Shown here: one piece after another, positions 9,089-17,334 of the stretch
How positions within the stretch are numbered: the stretch's first letter is position 1
Layout: every line of letters starts with the position of its first letter
NCBI RefSeq assembly: GCF_003967555.1
Contig: NZ_BIFS01000002.1
Coordinates: 2,758,874 to 2,822,873, forward strand
From: Dictyobacter kobayashii
Lineage (GTDB): Bacteria; Chloroflexota; Ktedonobacteria; Ktedonobacterales; Ktedonobacteraceae
Direction of reading: 5' to 3'
Length of the DNA: 64,000 nucleotides
Notes under the pieces: generated by a model
The model's input: only the letters and a program-made list of their open reading frames with translations
Databases searched by the model: none
Told to the model about the DNA's origin: nothing
Translations under genes and position numbers: made by a program

Positions 9089-9364
9089 ATGAAGAAAAAA
9101 AGATTGGCTGACAAGGTTCTTTCCTGGTCCAGTGGAGCGTTGATTGCACTGTCTGGTATTTATTTTGTAGGGAAGCTTCTTGGAAGAAAAAATTTGGACA
9201 AGAAAAATGATGCAGTCCATCAAGCTGCTCCAATCTGTGAACATTGTCAAAAGAACGTAAGTCGTGTGCGTGTCGAACGGCTAAATGCTGGTCGTCGTGA
9301 GTCACAATTTCTGTGCCAGGAATGTGTGGACGAGCTTATGCACACAGCGGGGATTAATGGGTGA
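9089..9364 (+). CDS. Small membrane protein with zinc-ribbon cysteines
   Basis: 91 residues: a lysine-rich start, one hydrophobic segment (about 12-31), and a C-terminal pair of CxxC motifs (CEHC and CQEC, 24 residues apart) typical of a small zinc ribbon. AAGAAAGG precedes the ATG at 9089. I do not recognise a family. Its stop codon overlaps a further short frame at 9357. Confidence 0.65.
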   Translation: MKKKRLADKVLSWSSGALIALSGIYFVGKLLGRKNLDKKNDAVHQAAPICEHCQKNVSRVRVERLNAGRRESQFLCQECVDELMHTAGING

Positions 9365-9494
9365 TCGGATCATCAAGAGATCAATTGAGTATTCATTTTT
9401 GGTGTTCAAAGGTGAGGACGTGTACCAGATAGATAAGGATGAGAAATATTATGACCTGGATGGCAAGGGGCTCATAAATTTTGCCCGCTCTTAG
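9357..9494 (+). CDS. Possible 45-residue protein
   Basis: A short frame (MGDRIIKRS ...) starting 8 bases before the end of the zinc-ribbon gene. It is acidic and tyrosine-rich, with no known motif. The overlap suggests translational coupling, but length and lack of family make it doubtful. Confidence 0.3.
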   Translation: MGDRIIKRSIEYSFLVFKGEDVYQIDKDEKYYDLDGKGLINFARS

Positions 9495-9548
9495 AATGCG
9501 CGCCTGGATATTGGGGATTGGACGCAGATATAGTACGAATATATAACG

Positions 9549-9590
9549 ATAGAGCAGAAACATGAAATACAAGTCATGTTTCTGCTCTAT
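9549..9590. terminator. Bidirectional terminator
   Basis: Perfect 17-base inverted repeat (AGAGCAGAAACATGA core) with an 8-base loop between convergent genes. Confidence 0.75.
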
Positions 9591-9676
9591 CTCGTCTTGT
9601 AAAGTAGTGTAATATTCAGGTAATTAGCTGTTGCCCCACCTCACAATAGTTACGCCGTTTTATGTAGCACAAAGCG

Positions 9677-10890
9677 CTAAAAGAGATTGAAGACGCCACC
9701 AAGAGATTCCCAGCCTTTGATGGAAGGGTACCAGTGTGAGCCAGTCCAGGCTTTATGATACATACTATTGTCGGTCCCAAGACCAAAGATGTCGAGTCGA
9801 TTCGGACCCCAGGAAACAGCTCTAGGGGGGTATTAAAATTGCCACCGAGAGATTCCCAGCCTTTGATGGAAGGGTACCAGTGTGAGCCAGTCCAGGCTTT
9901 ATGGTACATACTATTGTCGGTGCCGAGGCCAAAGATGTCGAGGCGGTTCGGACCCCAGGAGACAGCACTGGGAGGACTGTTGAAATCGCCACCAAGATAT
10001 TCCCAGCCAGTGACGGAAGGGGACCACTGTGAACCAGTCCAGGCTTTATGATACATAGCATTGTTGGTGCCAAGGCCAAAGATGTCGAGACGGTTTGGAC
10101 CCCAGGAGACAGCGCTGGGAGGACTACTAAAAATGCCGCCAAGGTATTCCCAATCCGAAATGGAGGGGGACCACTGTGAGCCAGTCCAGGCTTTATGATA
10201 CATGCCGTTGTCGGTGCCCAGACCAAAGATATCAAGACGATTAAGGCCCCAGGAAACAGCACTGGGAGGGCTATTAAAGACACCACCCAGAGCTTCCCAA
10301 TCCGAAATGGAAGGGGACCACTGTGAGCCAGTCCAGGCTTTATGGTACATGCTGTTGTCGGTGCCGAGGCCAAAGATGTCAAGGCGATTTGGACCCCAGG
10401 AGACAGCACTGGGAGGGCTATTAAAGATGCCGCCGAGAGATTCCCAGCCTGAGATAGAAGGGTACCACTGTGAGCCGCTCCAGCCTTTATGGTACATGCT
10501 GTTGTCGGTGCCAAGGCCAAAGATGTCAATCCGATTCGGGCTCCAGGTGGTAACGCCAGGTGTGCTATTAAAGATGCCGCCGAGAGCTTCCCAACCAGTG
10601 ACGGAAGGATACCATTGTGAGCCACTCCAGCCTTTATGGTACATGCCGTTGTCAGTTCCAATGCCAAAGATGTCGAGGCGATTGGGGGACCACGTCGAGG
10701 CTCCCGCGCTAGAGGCGCGAGGAGTAATTGCAAACTGAGCATTTGCCGCCAGAGCGCTACTGGTATTGAACAAAGGAAGCGTATTACCTGCAACAGCGAC
10801 GCCTGCAATGCCGGCTAAGACGACACGTCGGGATATCCTGTTGTCTGTGAGGCCTGGTAAAGACCCAGAAGCAGATTCATGTTCGTGCAT
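9677..10890 (-). CDS. Tat-exported seven-bladed beta-propeller (PLL/PVL-lectin-like), one frameshift
   Basis: About 404 residues. A twin-arginine signal (NRISRRVVLAGIAGVAVAG) is followed by seven tandem 49-residue units, each of the form (A/S)xSWGPNRLDIFGLGT - DNxMYHKxW - GSxWxPSxxxWExLGGxF. Seven units fit one closed propeller like fungal and Photorhabdus fucose-binding lectins, so carbohydrate binding at the cell surface or outside is a reasonable inference. The seventh unit is out of frame because a run of G at 9835-9840 (6 bases) needs 7. Restoring it yields VSWGPNRLDIFGLG and a stop at 9677. AGGAG supports the ATG at 10890. The last two 147-bp units are almost identical in DNA. Confidence 0.85.
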
Positions 10891-11156
10891 TGAAATCAAT
10901 CTCCTATTAATAATGATGATAGTTTGTGGCTATGCTTACTCCCTTTTCATTGTACTGATGCATTAAAAAAAGATTGTGCACGAGGAATCGATTTGATACT
11001 CTGGCTCAAGGAGAAAACATTATCCTTTCAGGTGTGTGGAAAATGAGAAGGTGAATAGTGTCAACGCTGGTTTGACTAGAGATGCATCTGTGCCAGTGCC
11101 AGGAAGTGAGGCTACTTGAGTGGCTAGTGTGGTTATTTATGAGTGGATGAATTAAT

Positions 11157-11206
11157 GGAAAAGCCCCATCCGAGTGCTTTATTCTCATGCAGGATGGGGC
11201 TTTTCC
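11157..11206. terminator. Terminator after the exporter operon
   Basis: 15-base perfect inverted repeat (GGAAAAGCCCCATCC and complement) ending just before the stop codon of the last membrane-protein gene. The 266 bases between it and the propeller gene start show no gene I can support. Confidence 0.75.
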
Positions 11207-11210
11207 AGGC

Positions 11211-12227
11211 TCAGGGGGCCTTCCAAGGCGCTTCTTTATTAGATGTGGATCGAAAAAGTCCCAGCGATTTTGCAAGGAGCGCGTAACCCAGAAATACTCC
11301 TATGCATTCCAGGCCTACAAAAACAGTGATTACCAGAACTAAGCGCTCTGACTGCTGTGGATCAAATCCCTCCCCCAGTAATTCCATACAAGCTAACCCC
11401 AAGCCTACCAGTATTGACAGAATGACAATGATATTCCAGGTATGCTGGCGTGGATTTAGCCAGCTCAGTACAGCATGCATAAAGGGCCAGGCCAGCACCG
11501 TTTCCCAGAGATGGTAGAAGATGCTGAAGTGGTTGGTGTGCGTCTTTAGCCAACGGTATGTTGATATAAGATCATCGATGCAATCCTCAAAAAATGTGGC
11601 AGGATAGGGCGTGATGGCCATGCCCAGTGCCCATACAAGTATCCAGAAGAATAATATGCCAGAGAATGCTGTGAAGAGTGCTCCTGGTACTCCCTGACGC
11701 CAATATTCAGGATAAAAAACGATGAAGAGTATGTCCACAATGGAAAGGCCGAGCGCCCTGACCCATGTATTTTGCGTGGAGAGGAGACGTATATTGAGTG
11801 CTGAATGATGGATATACCAGCACACAAACGCCGTGAGAAGAGCCATGCCTGCAGTCAACGCAGCGAGCACGAGCCCCGCGGGTTTATCAACCCAAACCGA
11901 AAGGTGGCGTAGCATAGCCACGACATCGGCAACTAATGTCACCGCGATCGACAGGCAAGCGAGATATGCTCCTCGCACCAGGAGTAGTTTCTGGCTATCT
12001 AACTGCTGGTTGGCTTGATAGGGACGAAAAGCACGCAATAATGAGAGCAAGGCAGCAAACAATGTAAACTGAACACCAATCGAGCCAACCGCATCATATG
12101 GATCTTCAGCAAAAACATTGATCGGCATTAAAGCTGGATTATGCTTGCTCACTTGAAAGAAAAGATAAAACAGGATGGATAGTACGAAGGTGAGCAAGGC
12201 GAACACTTTCAGTGATCTAGGCATCAT
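11211..12227 (-). CDS. Multi-pass membrane protein of unknown function
   Basis: 338 residues with about eight to nine hydrophobic segments and no motif I recognise. It lies 41 bases downstream of the ABC permease on the same strand and is followed by a terminator, so it is probably the last gene of the exporter operon. The FDPQQSERLVLVITVFVG stretch near the C-terminus leads into the last transmembrane helix. Confidence 0.75.
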   Translation of the reverse strand: MMPRSLKVFALLTFVLSILFYLFFQVSKHNPALMPINVFAEDPYDAVGSIGVQFTLFAALLSLLRAFRPYQANQQLDSQKLLLVRGAYLACLSIAVTLVADVVAMLRHLSVWVDKPAGLVLAALTAGMALLTAFVCWYIHHSALNIRLLSTQNTWVRALGLSIVDILFIVFYPEYWRQGVPGALFTAFSGILFFWILVWALGMAITPYPATFFEDCIDDLISTYRWLKTHTNHFSIFYHLWETVLAWPFMHAVLSWLNPRQHTWNIIVILSILVGLGLACMELLGEGFDPQQSERLVLVITVFVGLECIGVFLGYALLAKSLGLFRSTSNKEAPWKAP

Positions 12228-12268
12228 GCTGGCACCTCAAGCGTTTTCTTAAGCAACATATCACTCAC

Positions 12269-13186
12269 TTACTCCTTTACATCGCGTTTCCAGGTTGGAA
12301 CGACGGCGAGAATACAGAAGACGAGCATATAGGTGAAAATAACCCAGAGCGCATGTGAGCCACTAGTTGACACCAAAGGCGCTGGGCCAATGGCGTCAAA
12401 GCCGTTCTGTGCCTGTTTGGGTAACAAAAGCTCAGGTAAGCGATTGAGCAATGGTCCAAGAAAGTAGGAGGTGGCATTCGCCCAAAGCGTGCTCTGGGTC
12501 AGACGTGCTAGTAGACCCATGAGAAGAACGCCCATGTTATCGATGGCAAACCAGGCCAGCGAGGCACTCAGGCCAATCGTCAATGAGCGTCCAAACGCAT
12601 TCATAGCCACGGCTAGCAAGACCGTTGCTCCCATACTAATCATAACCGCCGACAGACAGATTTCCGTATGAGACCAGAAAGCAGGCGTCAAGGAACTAAT
12701 GGCATCAAGATTTCCTGCTAGCAAGATGATCGCCAGGCAGATAAGCAGTGCTGTCAGCAGGGAGAATAGGATTACCAGTGCCAGGGCAAGCAGCGCCAGC
12801 AGTGCGCTTTTTGCCAGCAATAATTGGATGCGGCCAGTACCCCGGGCCAGCAGAATACGAATCGTACCATACTGATAATCGCGTCCAATGGTATATGAGG
12901 TCAGGATCAGCAGCACGATGCCTACCATGATGCGGAACGCGGCCAGATTGCTTTCCATCATACTATAGAAAAAGTGAAGCGGGGTATGATGTAGATCAGA
13001 CGCAGCCCCTGGCGATGAGTAGAGTAGCAAGAAGGACAAAAGAAAACCAACAGTGAGAAGGAGCAAGAGGAAACAGAAGAGGCGCGCGATTTTCAGAAAC
13101 TCGCCGCGCATTATTCCGATGAAACTGGCGTGGGTCGATGTCATGTGCTGAGGATTTGTTGACATATAAGCGGCCTGTGTACTCAT
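12269..13186 (-). CDS. ABC-2-type transporter permease
   Basis: 305 residues with six hydrophobic segments and the pattern of bacterial ABC-2 permeases (cytoplasmic N-terminus with MRGEFLKIAR, then TYTIGRDYQYGTIRILLARG after the second helix, which is the usual coupling region). The start is 3 bases after the ATPase stop and the ribosome site AAAAGGAGC lies inside the ATPase gene. The pair would form a lipid, peptide or drug exporter. Confidence 0.88.
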   Translation of the reverse strand: MSTQAAYMSTNPQHMTSTHASFIGIMRGEFLKIARLFCFLLLLLTVGFLLSFLLLYSSPGAASDLHHTPLHFFYSMMESNLAAFRIMVGIVLLILTSYTIGRDYQYGTIRILLARGTGRIQLLLAKSALLALLALALVILFSLLTALLICLAIILLAGNLDAISSLTPAFWSHTEICLSAVMISMGATVLLAVAMNAFGRSLTIGLSASLAWFAIDNMGVLLMGLLARLTQSTLWANATSYFLGPLLNRLPELLLPKQAQNGFDAIGPAPLVSTSGSHALWVIFTYMLVFCILAVVPTWKRDVKE

Positions 13187-13188
13187 GA

Positions 13189-14166
13189 TTATTCAGCTCC
13201 TTTTTGCGAATTAGAGTTAATAAGAGAGAAGAAGACCTGTTCCAGGTTTTGTGTGGCCGGGGTAAGGCTCTCCGGAGGAAAGCCAGCCTGAAAAAGGAAA
13301 GCAGAAAGTTCACGTCCACTATCCTGTGGGGAAGGTGTAATAAGTTTTCCAGTGGTATCCAGATAGGCCTTTTTTCCCCAGGATTGTTGTTGAATGAGGG
13401 CCAATGCTGCTCGGGCCTGTTCAAGCTGCACCACATACTCACCCTGTCCGCGTGTCAACTCCTCTATCTTCTTGTCAGCGACAAGTTTGCCCGCATTAAT
13501 GACCGCTACCCGTGTGCAGATCTGCTGGACTTCGGCCAGCAGGTGACTGGAGAATAAGATTGTCTTGCCCTCATTTACCAGGCGATGCATAAGCTCGCGC
13601 ATTTCTACAATCCCCGCGGGGTCCAGCCCATTCGCTGGCTCATCCAGGATAAGCAGATCAGGATTATTGAGCAAGGCAACAGCGAGGCCCAGTCGTTGTT
13701 TCATTCCAAGTGAGTAGGTGCGAACTCGATCTTTCTGGCGCGCCTGTAAACCAACCCGGGCCATAACGGCGTCGATGCGTTGTTGAGATACCCCACCAAA
13801 GACCGCACCGAACGCACGCAGATTGTCGCGTCCAGTCAGATGCAGGTAGAGCGCAGGCATCTCCACCAAGGCTCCAATACGTGGTAACAGGTGGGCTGGC
13901 TCGCTGGCAAGATCGCGTCCAAACAAGGCTATCCGACCGGCAGTTGGTTTGATGAGCCCAAGGATCATACGGATAGTCGTGGTCTTTCCAGCCCCATTGG
14001 GACCTAGAAAGCCCACAATCTCGCCCCGCTGGATCTCCAGGTTGAGCTGGTTGACTGCGACACGGTCGCCATAGCGCCTGGTCAAATCAGAGGTGCGCAA
14101 GACGATTTCATTTTCTTGAATCGGGCCAGTATTTTTCATGGTGGTTGCGATACTGTGATTGCTCAT
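13189..14166 (-). CDS. ABC transporter ATP-binding protein
   Basis: 325 residues: Walker A GPNGAGKTT (55-63), Q-loop region, signature YSLGMKQRLGLA, Walker B LLILDEPANGLDP, and an H-loop in ILFSSHLLAEV. The C-terminal extension resembles the bacitracin/lantibiotic exporter class. GGAGGAG precedes the ATG at 14166; a longer in-frame start at 14193 lacks such a site. The neighbouring permease and PadR/membrane pair upstream suggest a stress-controlled export operon. Confidence 0.93.
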   Translation of the reverse strand: MSNHSIATTMKNTGPIQENEIVLRTSDLTRRYGDRVAVNQLNLEIQRGEIVGFLGPNGAGKTTTIRMILGLIKPTAGRIALFGRDLASEPAHLLPRIGALVEMPALYLHLTGRDNLRAFGAVFGGVSQQRIDAVMARVGLQARQKDRVRTYSLGMKQRLGLAVALLNNPDLLILDEPANGLDPAGIVEMRELMHRLVNEGKTILFSSHLLAEVQQICTRVAVINAGKLVADKKIEELTRGQGEYVVQLEQARAALALIQQQSWGKKAYLDTTGKLITPSPQDSGRELSAFLFQAGFPPESLTPATQNLEQVFFSLINSNSQKGAE

Positions 14167-14305
14167 ATAGCTCCTCCTTCGAAAATTAGACATGATGACC
14201 TATCAACAGGACATAGGTTATCTAGTGAACGTGTCCTGATGAAAAGTAGTATTATAGGGTGGCCGGCCCTTGTGAGCTGGCCACCAGCCAGTTATTGAAG
14301 GTTAT

Positions 14306-15217
14306 TTACTCTATAGCAGTACTCAAAATTGAACGTGTTGAGAGACCTCGCATGAGTGCGATCAGCGCAAGCATGGTAGTAATGGTCATGGCGGCAACGA
14401 TCCCGATCCAGGTCAGGGAAGTACTCGAGCCAAAGATACCGTCATTGCGCATAAAAAACTGTGGTATCTTGCTCCACAAACCCAGGCCCCAGCTAATAGT
14501 CGCCATAAGCATCAAGATCATCGCAACCGTAGCCAGTGTTGCAGCGTGCAAAGCGAAGCGCAGATGTTTTTGCGCGATCTCACAGCGCGCAACTGCTCGA
14601 CAAAGCGCCCCAGTGCTAATTGTAGCCGCCATCAGAAAGACAGCGGCAAAGGCGCTTCTGGAAAGGATAACAGTCAGAGTGGTAAAAGGAAGTTTCTCCA
14701 AGAGAAAAAGTATGCCAAGGAAGGCCGCAAAGGCGAGAATGGGAGTCGCCAGCAGGAAGAGTTGATCTGGGCGTCTTTGTGTGAAAGCATGCTTGATAAC
14801 GGTTGCAACAATAGGCAGGCCACCAACCAGTATCCCTAGCAGGGCAACCACCGAACCGATAAGCACCAGTGTAAATGAGAGACCGATAGTGGTATCGGTC
14901 TGGGAAGCCAGCATAAAAACGCGGTATTCCGATATTTTTTGAAAGGTAAGTCCAGCAATGATAAAACCCACATAAGCAGCAAAGATTGTTAACAATGAAT
15001 AGAGAAGCGTCTGACGCATCAAAGACACCTTTTCATACGGTGGCTTACCAGTAAGTCCCCAGTGCGGGTGGAGGTGGGCATCGCAGACACCCAAAAGGAG
15101 GTTCACTTCATCCTTCAAAGAAGGCGAGCACTGCTCTAGCATTGCCAGCATCTCATCCTCATAACGATCACGCCAGGGGCGCGGATAGAGGCGCAGAATC
15201 TGTCTTCCTATATTCAT
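14306..15217 (-). CDS. Membrane protein with permease-prefix-like N-terminus
   Basis: 303 residues from the ATG at 15217 (GGAGG upstream). The N-terminus (ILRLYPRPWRDRYEDEMLAMLE) is of the kind found before permease domains and in proteins paired with PadR regulators. About seven hydrophobic segments follow. The start overlaps the PadR stop codon (ATGA), so it is translationally coupled to the regulator. Function is unknown; a regulatory or accessory role for the downstream ABC exporter is inferred. Confidence 0.78.
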   Translation of the reverse strand: MNIGRQILRLYPRPWRDRYEDEMLAMLEQCSPSLKDEVNLLLGVCDAHLHPHWGLTGKPPYEKVSLMRQTLLYSLLTIFAAYVGFIIAGLTFQKISEYRVFMLASQTDTTIGLSFTLVLIGSVVALLGILVGGLPIVATVIKHAFTQRRPDQLFLLATPILAFAAFLGILFLLEKLPFTTLTVILSRSAFAAVFLMAATISTGALCRAVARCEIAQKHLRFALHAATLATVAMILMLMATISWGLGLWSKIPQFFMRNDGIFGSSTSLTWIGIVAAMTITTMLALIALMRGLSTRSILSTAIE

Positions 15218-15524
15218 ATACTGGCTAACCTCCGTAATCCCATACTGGCAAAAGTTTCCAGTTCGGTAAGCTGTTCTTGCAGGAAAGTAGCTCCGGCAGC
15301 GGTTAAGCAATAGGGGCGCCGCCGCTCTTCGGCGGGAAGTGGTTTAATGAGTCCTTGAGTCTCAAGACGCGCGATAGCTCCATAGAGTGTCCCGGGCCCA
15401 GGTGTACACCAGAAAAGGTCTCGATATCTTCCATAATGGCATAGCCATGTTTTGGGCTCCCAGCAAGACTTGCCAGGATGAGGATGGGTGGATCAGAAAA
15501 GCGACCCAGATTGAACTTATCCAT
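15214..15524 (-). CDS. PadR-family transcriptional regulator, one frameshift
   Basis: Restored length about 103 residues: MDKFNLGRFSDPPILILASL, HGYAIMEDI, then GPGTLYGAIARLETQGLI and the wing with AEERRRPYCLTAAG. This is the winged-helix fold of PadR with a short C-terminal dimerisation helix. The frame breaks at CCC 15391-15393 (plus strand); one more base restores GPGTLYGAI. GGAGAGAG precedes the ATG. Family members repress exporter operons until a toxic ligand binds, which fits the ABC genes downstream. Confidence 0.85.
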
Positions 15525-15551
15525 ACCAACTCTCTCCAAACCAGAGAATTA

Positions 15552-15577
15552 CGTCCGACGTTATATCGTCCGACGTA
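15552..15577. promoter_or_regulatory. Direct repeats upstream of padR
   Basis: Two copies of CGTCCGACGT spaced 16 bases apart (15552-15561 and 15568-15577), followed by TACGTTGAACGTA. They lie 28 bases upstream of the PadR start and could be its autoregulatory operator. Confidence 0.4.
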
Positions 15578-15629
15578 TTAATACGTTGAACGTAGTATAC
15601 ATGAGAACAAAAGAGCCTGTCAAGGAACT

Positions 15630-15848
15630 CCGTCAACTTTGATGAATACTGCCTGTCTGCTAGAAGGGCATGTCCACCGCCTAAAATTGATTAAGAGGCA
15701 AGGTTACGGGCGAGCCTCCTTTCTTCTGCTGCGCCAACGAGTTCTCTATCAAGTCATGTAAATACTGATGCTGGCTCATTCTGTTCACCATCTGAAAGGG
15801 CTTCACGCTAAGCAGGCAGATGGTATTTGTCAAAGTTGACGGAGTTCC
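15630..15848. repeat. MITE-like element with about 40-base terminal inverted repeats
   Basis: GGAACTCCGTCAACTTTG at 15630-15647 has its exact complement at 15831-15848, and the similarity continues inward for about 20 more bases (AATAC, CTG, CTGCT conserved). The 219-bp unit has no convincing gene. Related single ends occur at about 16946-17064. Confidence 0.65.
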
Positions 15849-15945
15849 AGTATACCTTTTCTTTGTTCTTTTTGATTGACAAGTGCAGGTGCGGCAAGCT
15901 ATGGTAAAAGGGTTCAATATAGGAATAAAAGAGGAGCAAGATAGT

Positions 15946-16827
15946 ATGCAACAAGATGCCCGGACAACGTCTCAGCCCTCGTGGGCTATGTATGTAAAGG
16001 ATATTGCGGCGAGCCGTACTTTCTACCTTGAGCAGCTTGGTTTCAGAGAAACAGCCACCGCGTTGCCAGAGACACTGGTGGAAATAGTTGGATTTAATAA
16101 TGATCCCATCTTGCTGGTTGGCTCTGACGCGGGCGATGCTGCGCCTTACCTGGCAAGTACACATACTGTGATTAAATCTGGCGAGTTTTTGCCCTTTTAT
16201 TGCCAGAACCTGGATGCGCAACGAGCACTATGGGCCGAGCGTGGTCTGAAGGTCCATGAGACCCAAACTCCACTTGGTGAACCTGCCCTGGTTGTGCCTG
16301 ATCCGGATGGGCACCTGCTGATCTTTATCGCGCAGGGTCAACGTACCCCCGAGGAGATTATTGAGCTATACGCCCAGGGGCCGCGTCTCCTCCAGGAAAC
16401 TCTGGAGGGCTTGACTGAGCAGGACCTGAACCTGACAAAGGCGCCAGGCGAATGGAGCATTTGCCAGATGGTGCATCATATCTCGGATGGGGATGATCTC
16501 TGGATGCGGGTCGCCAAGGCCGCGCTGACGCGTCCCGGGTGTCTGTATAGCCACGACTGGTACACCACAGACAATGCCAGCGCCGATCTGCTCGACTATG
16601 CTGGGCGCGCAATAGAGCCTGCCGTGCAACTGTATAACGCTAACCATGCGCATATTGTGCAACTGGTGCAACACCTTCCCGATGCCCTGGAACGCTATGT
16701 CATGTTTATCTGGCCCGGCCAGGAGCCGCAGCGCTTTACTGTCAGGGATATTCTCTACATGCAGGCTGGACATGCAGCTATGCACTGCAAGGATATCCAG
16801 GAGATTCGACAGTTGCATCAAAAGTAG
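15946..16827 (+). CDS. VOC (glyoxalase-like) and DinB domain fusion protein
   Basis: 293 residues in two parts. Residues about 10-130 form a VOC/bleomycin-resistance-like domain (AMYVKDIAASRTFYLEQLGFRE, then LVVPDPDGHLLIFI). Residues about 135-290 form a DinB-type four-helix bundle (APGEWSICQMVHHISDGDDLW, later MQAGHAAMHCKDI) with histidines positioned for a metal. DinB proteins act as metal-dependent thiol transferases; VOC domains isomerise or bind small molecules. The fusion suggests one detoxification function, substrate unknown. GAGGAG supports the ATG at 15946. Confidence 0.85.
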   Translation: MQQDARTTSQPSWAMYVKDIAASRTFYLEQLGFRETATALPETLVEIVGFNNDPILLVGSDAGDAAPYLASTHTVIKSGEFLPFYCQNLDAQRALWAERGLKVHETQTPLGEPALVVPDPDGHLLIFIAQGQRTPEEIIELYAQGPRLLQETLEGLTEQDLNLTKAPGEWSICQMVHHISDGDDLWMRVAKAALTRPGCLYSHDWYTTDNASADLLDYAGRAIEPAVQLYNANHAHIVQLVQHLPDALERYVMFIWPGQEPQRFTVRDILYMQAGHAAMHCKDIQEIRQLHQK

Positions 16828-16830
16828 CTT

Positions 16831-16909
16831 TAAGTGGCCCTTGAGTATGAACGGACCCGGAAACAATGCTAGCGTGTTTCCGGGTCCGTTCATACTCAAG
16901 GGCCACTTA
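16831..16909. terminator. Very long perfect hairpin after the VOC-DinB gene
   Basis: Two perfectly complementary 34-base arms (16831-16864 and 16876-16909) around an 11-base loop, followed by a T run. It begins four bases after the stop codon. It is unusually long for an intrinsic terminator and may be a mobile hairpin. Confidence 0.7.
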
Positions 16910-16945
16910 GGTTTTTCTCCTTTCCCTTCGGCAAAGGGACATTCC

Positions 16946-17064
16946 CAAACAAGCAAGCTGTGTTCACCAGGGTTGATGGAGTTCCTCATTTGCTTGTAAA
17001 GCATGAAGCAATTCATCGGCTTGCTTCCCGACAAGCAACCAATATTCACCAAGTTGACGGAGTT
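16946..17064. repeat. Two tandem ends related to the 15630 MITE
   Basis: Blocks ending TTCACCAGGGTTGATGGAGTTCC (about 16957-16979, mismatched) and TTCACCAAGTTGACGGAGTT (about 17044) resemble each other and the outer end of the MITE at 15831-15848. Each is preceded by an ACAAGCAA block. No gene is visible in the 16910-17334 interval. Confidence 0.4.
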
Positions 17065-17334
17065 CCATGCGTCAGCAAAAGGAGGAACAAAAATTCTGAT
17101 CAGGCTCGAAGATCAGGCGATTTTATGGTCCTTTCGACAGATACAGCACCCAGGTGCGCAGGTTAAAATGGCAAGGCTATGTATCACTTTTTCTTCAAGC
17201 GCCAGGGGATATATCATCTGCTATTGGTTTCATTCTGCCTGCCGCAAGCGTGTTATTACAAGCAGGTAGCGATGTGATTGTTGTTCTGGATGGTAACGGT
17301 AATTTTGGACCAGTGTGGGGGAGTGAGGTTCGGC

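Noticed and set aside
10202..10738. Repeated plus-strand and alternative minus-strand frames in the propeller gene
   Set aside because: They are shadows of the 147-bp coding repeats.
9677..10890. Direct repeats suggestive of a CRISPR array
   Set aside because: The repeats are contiguous 147-bp coding units without spacers.
16366..17052. Minus-strand frame of 228 codons across the VOC-DinB gene and its hairpin
   Set aside because: It runs antisense through a recognised gene and a terminator.
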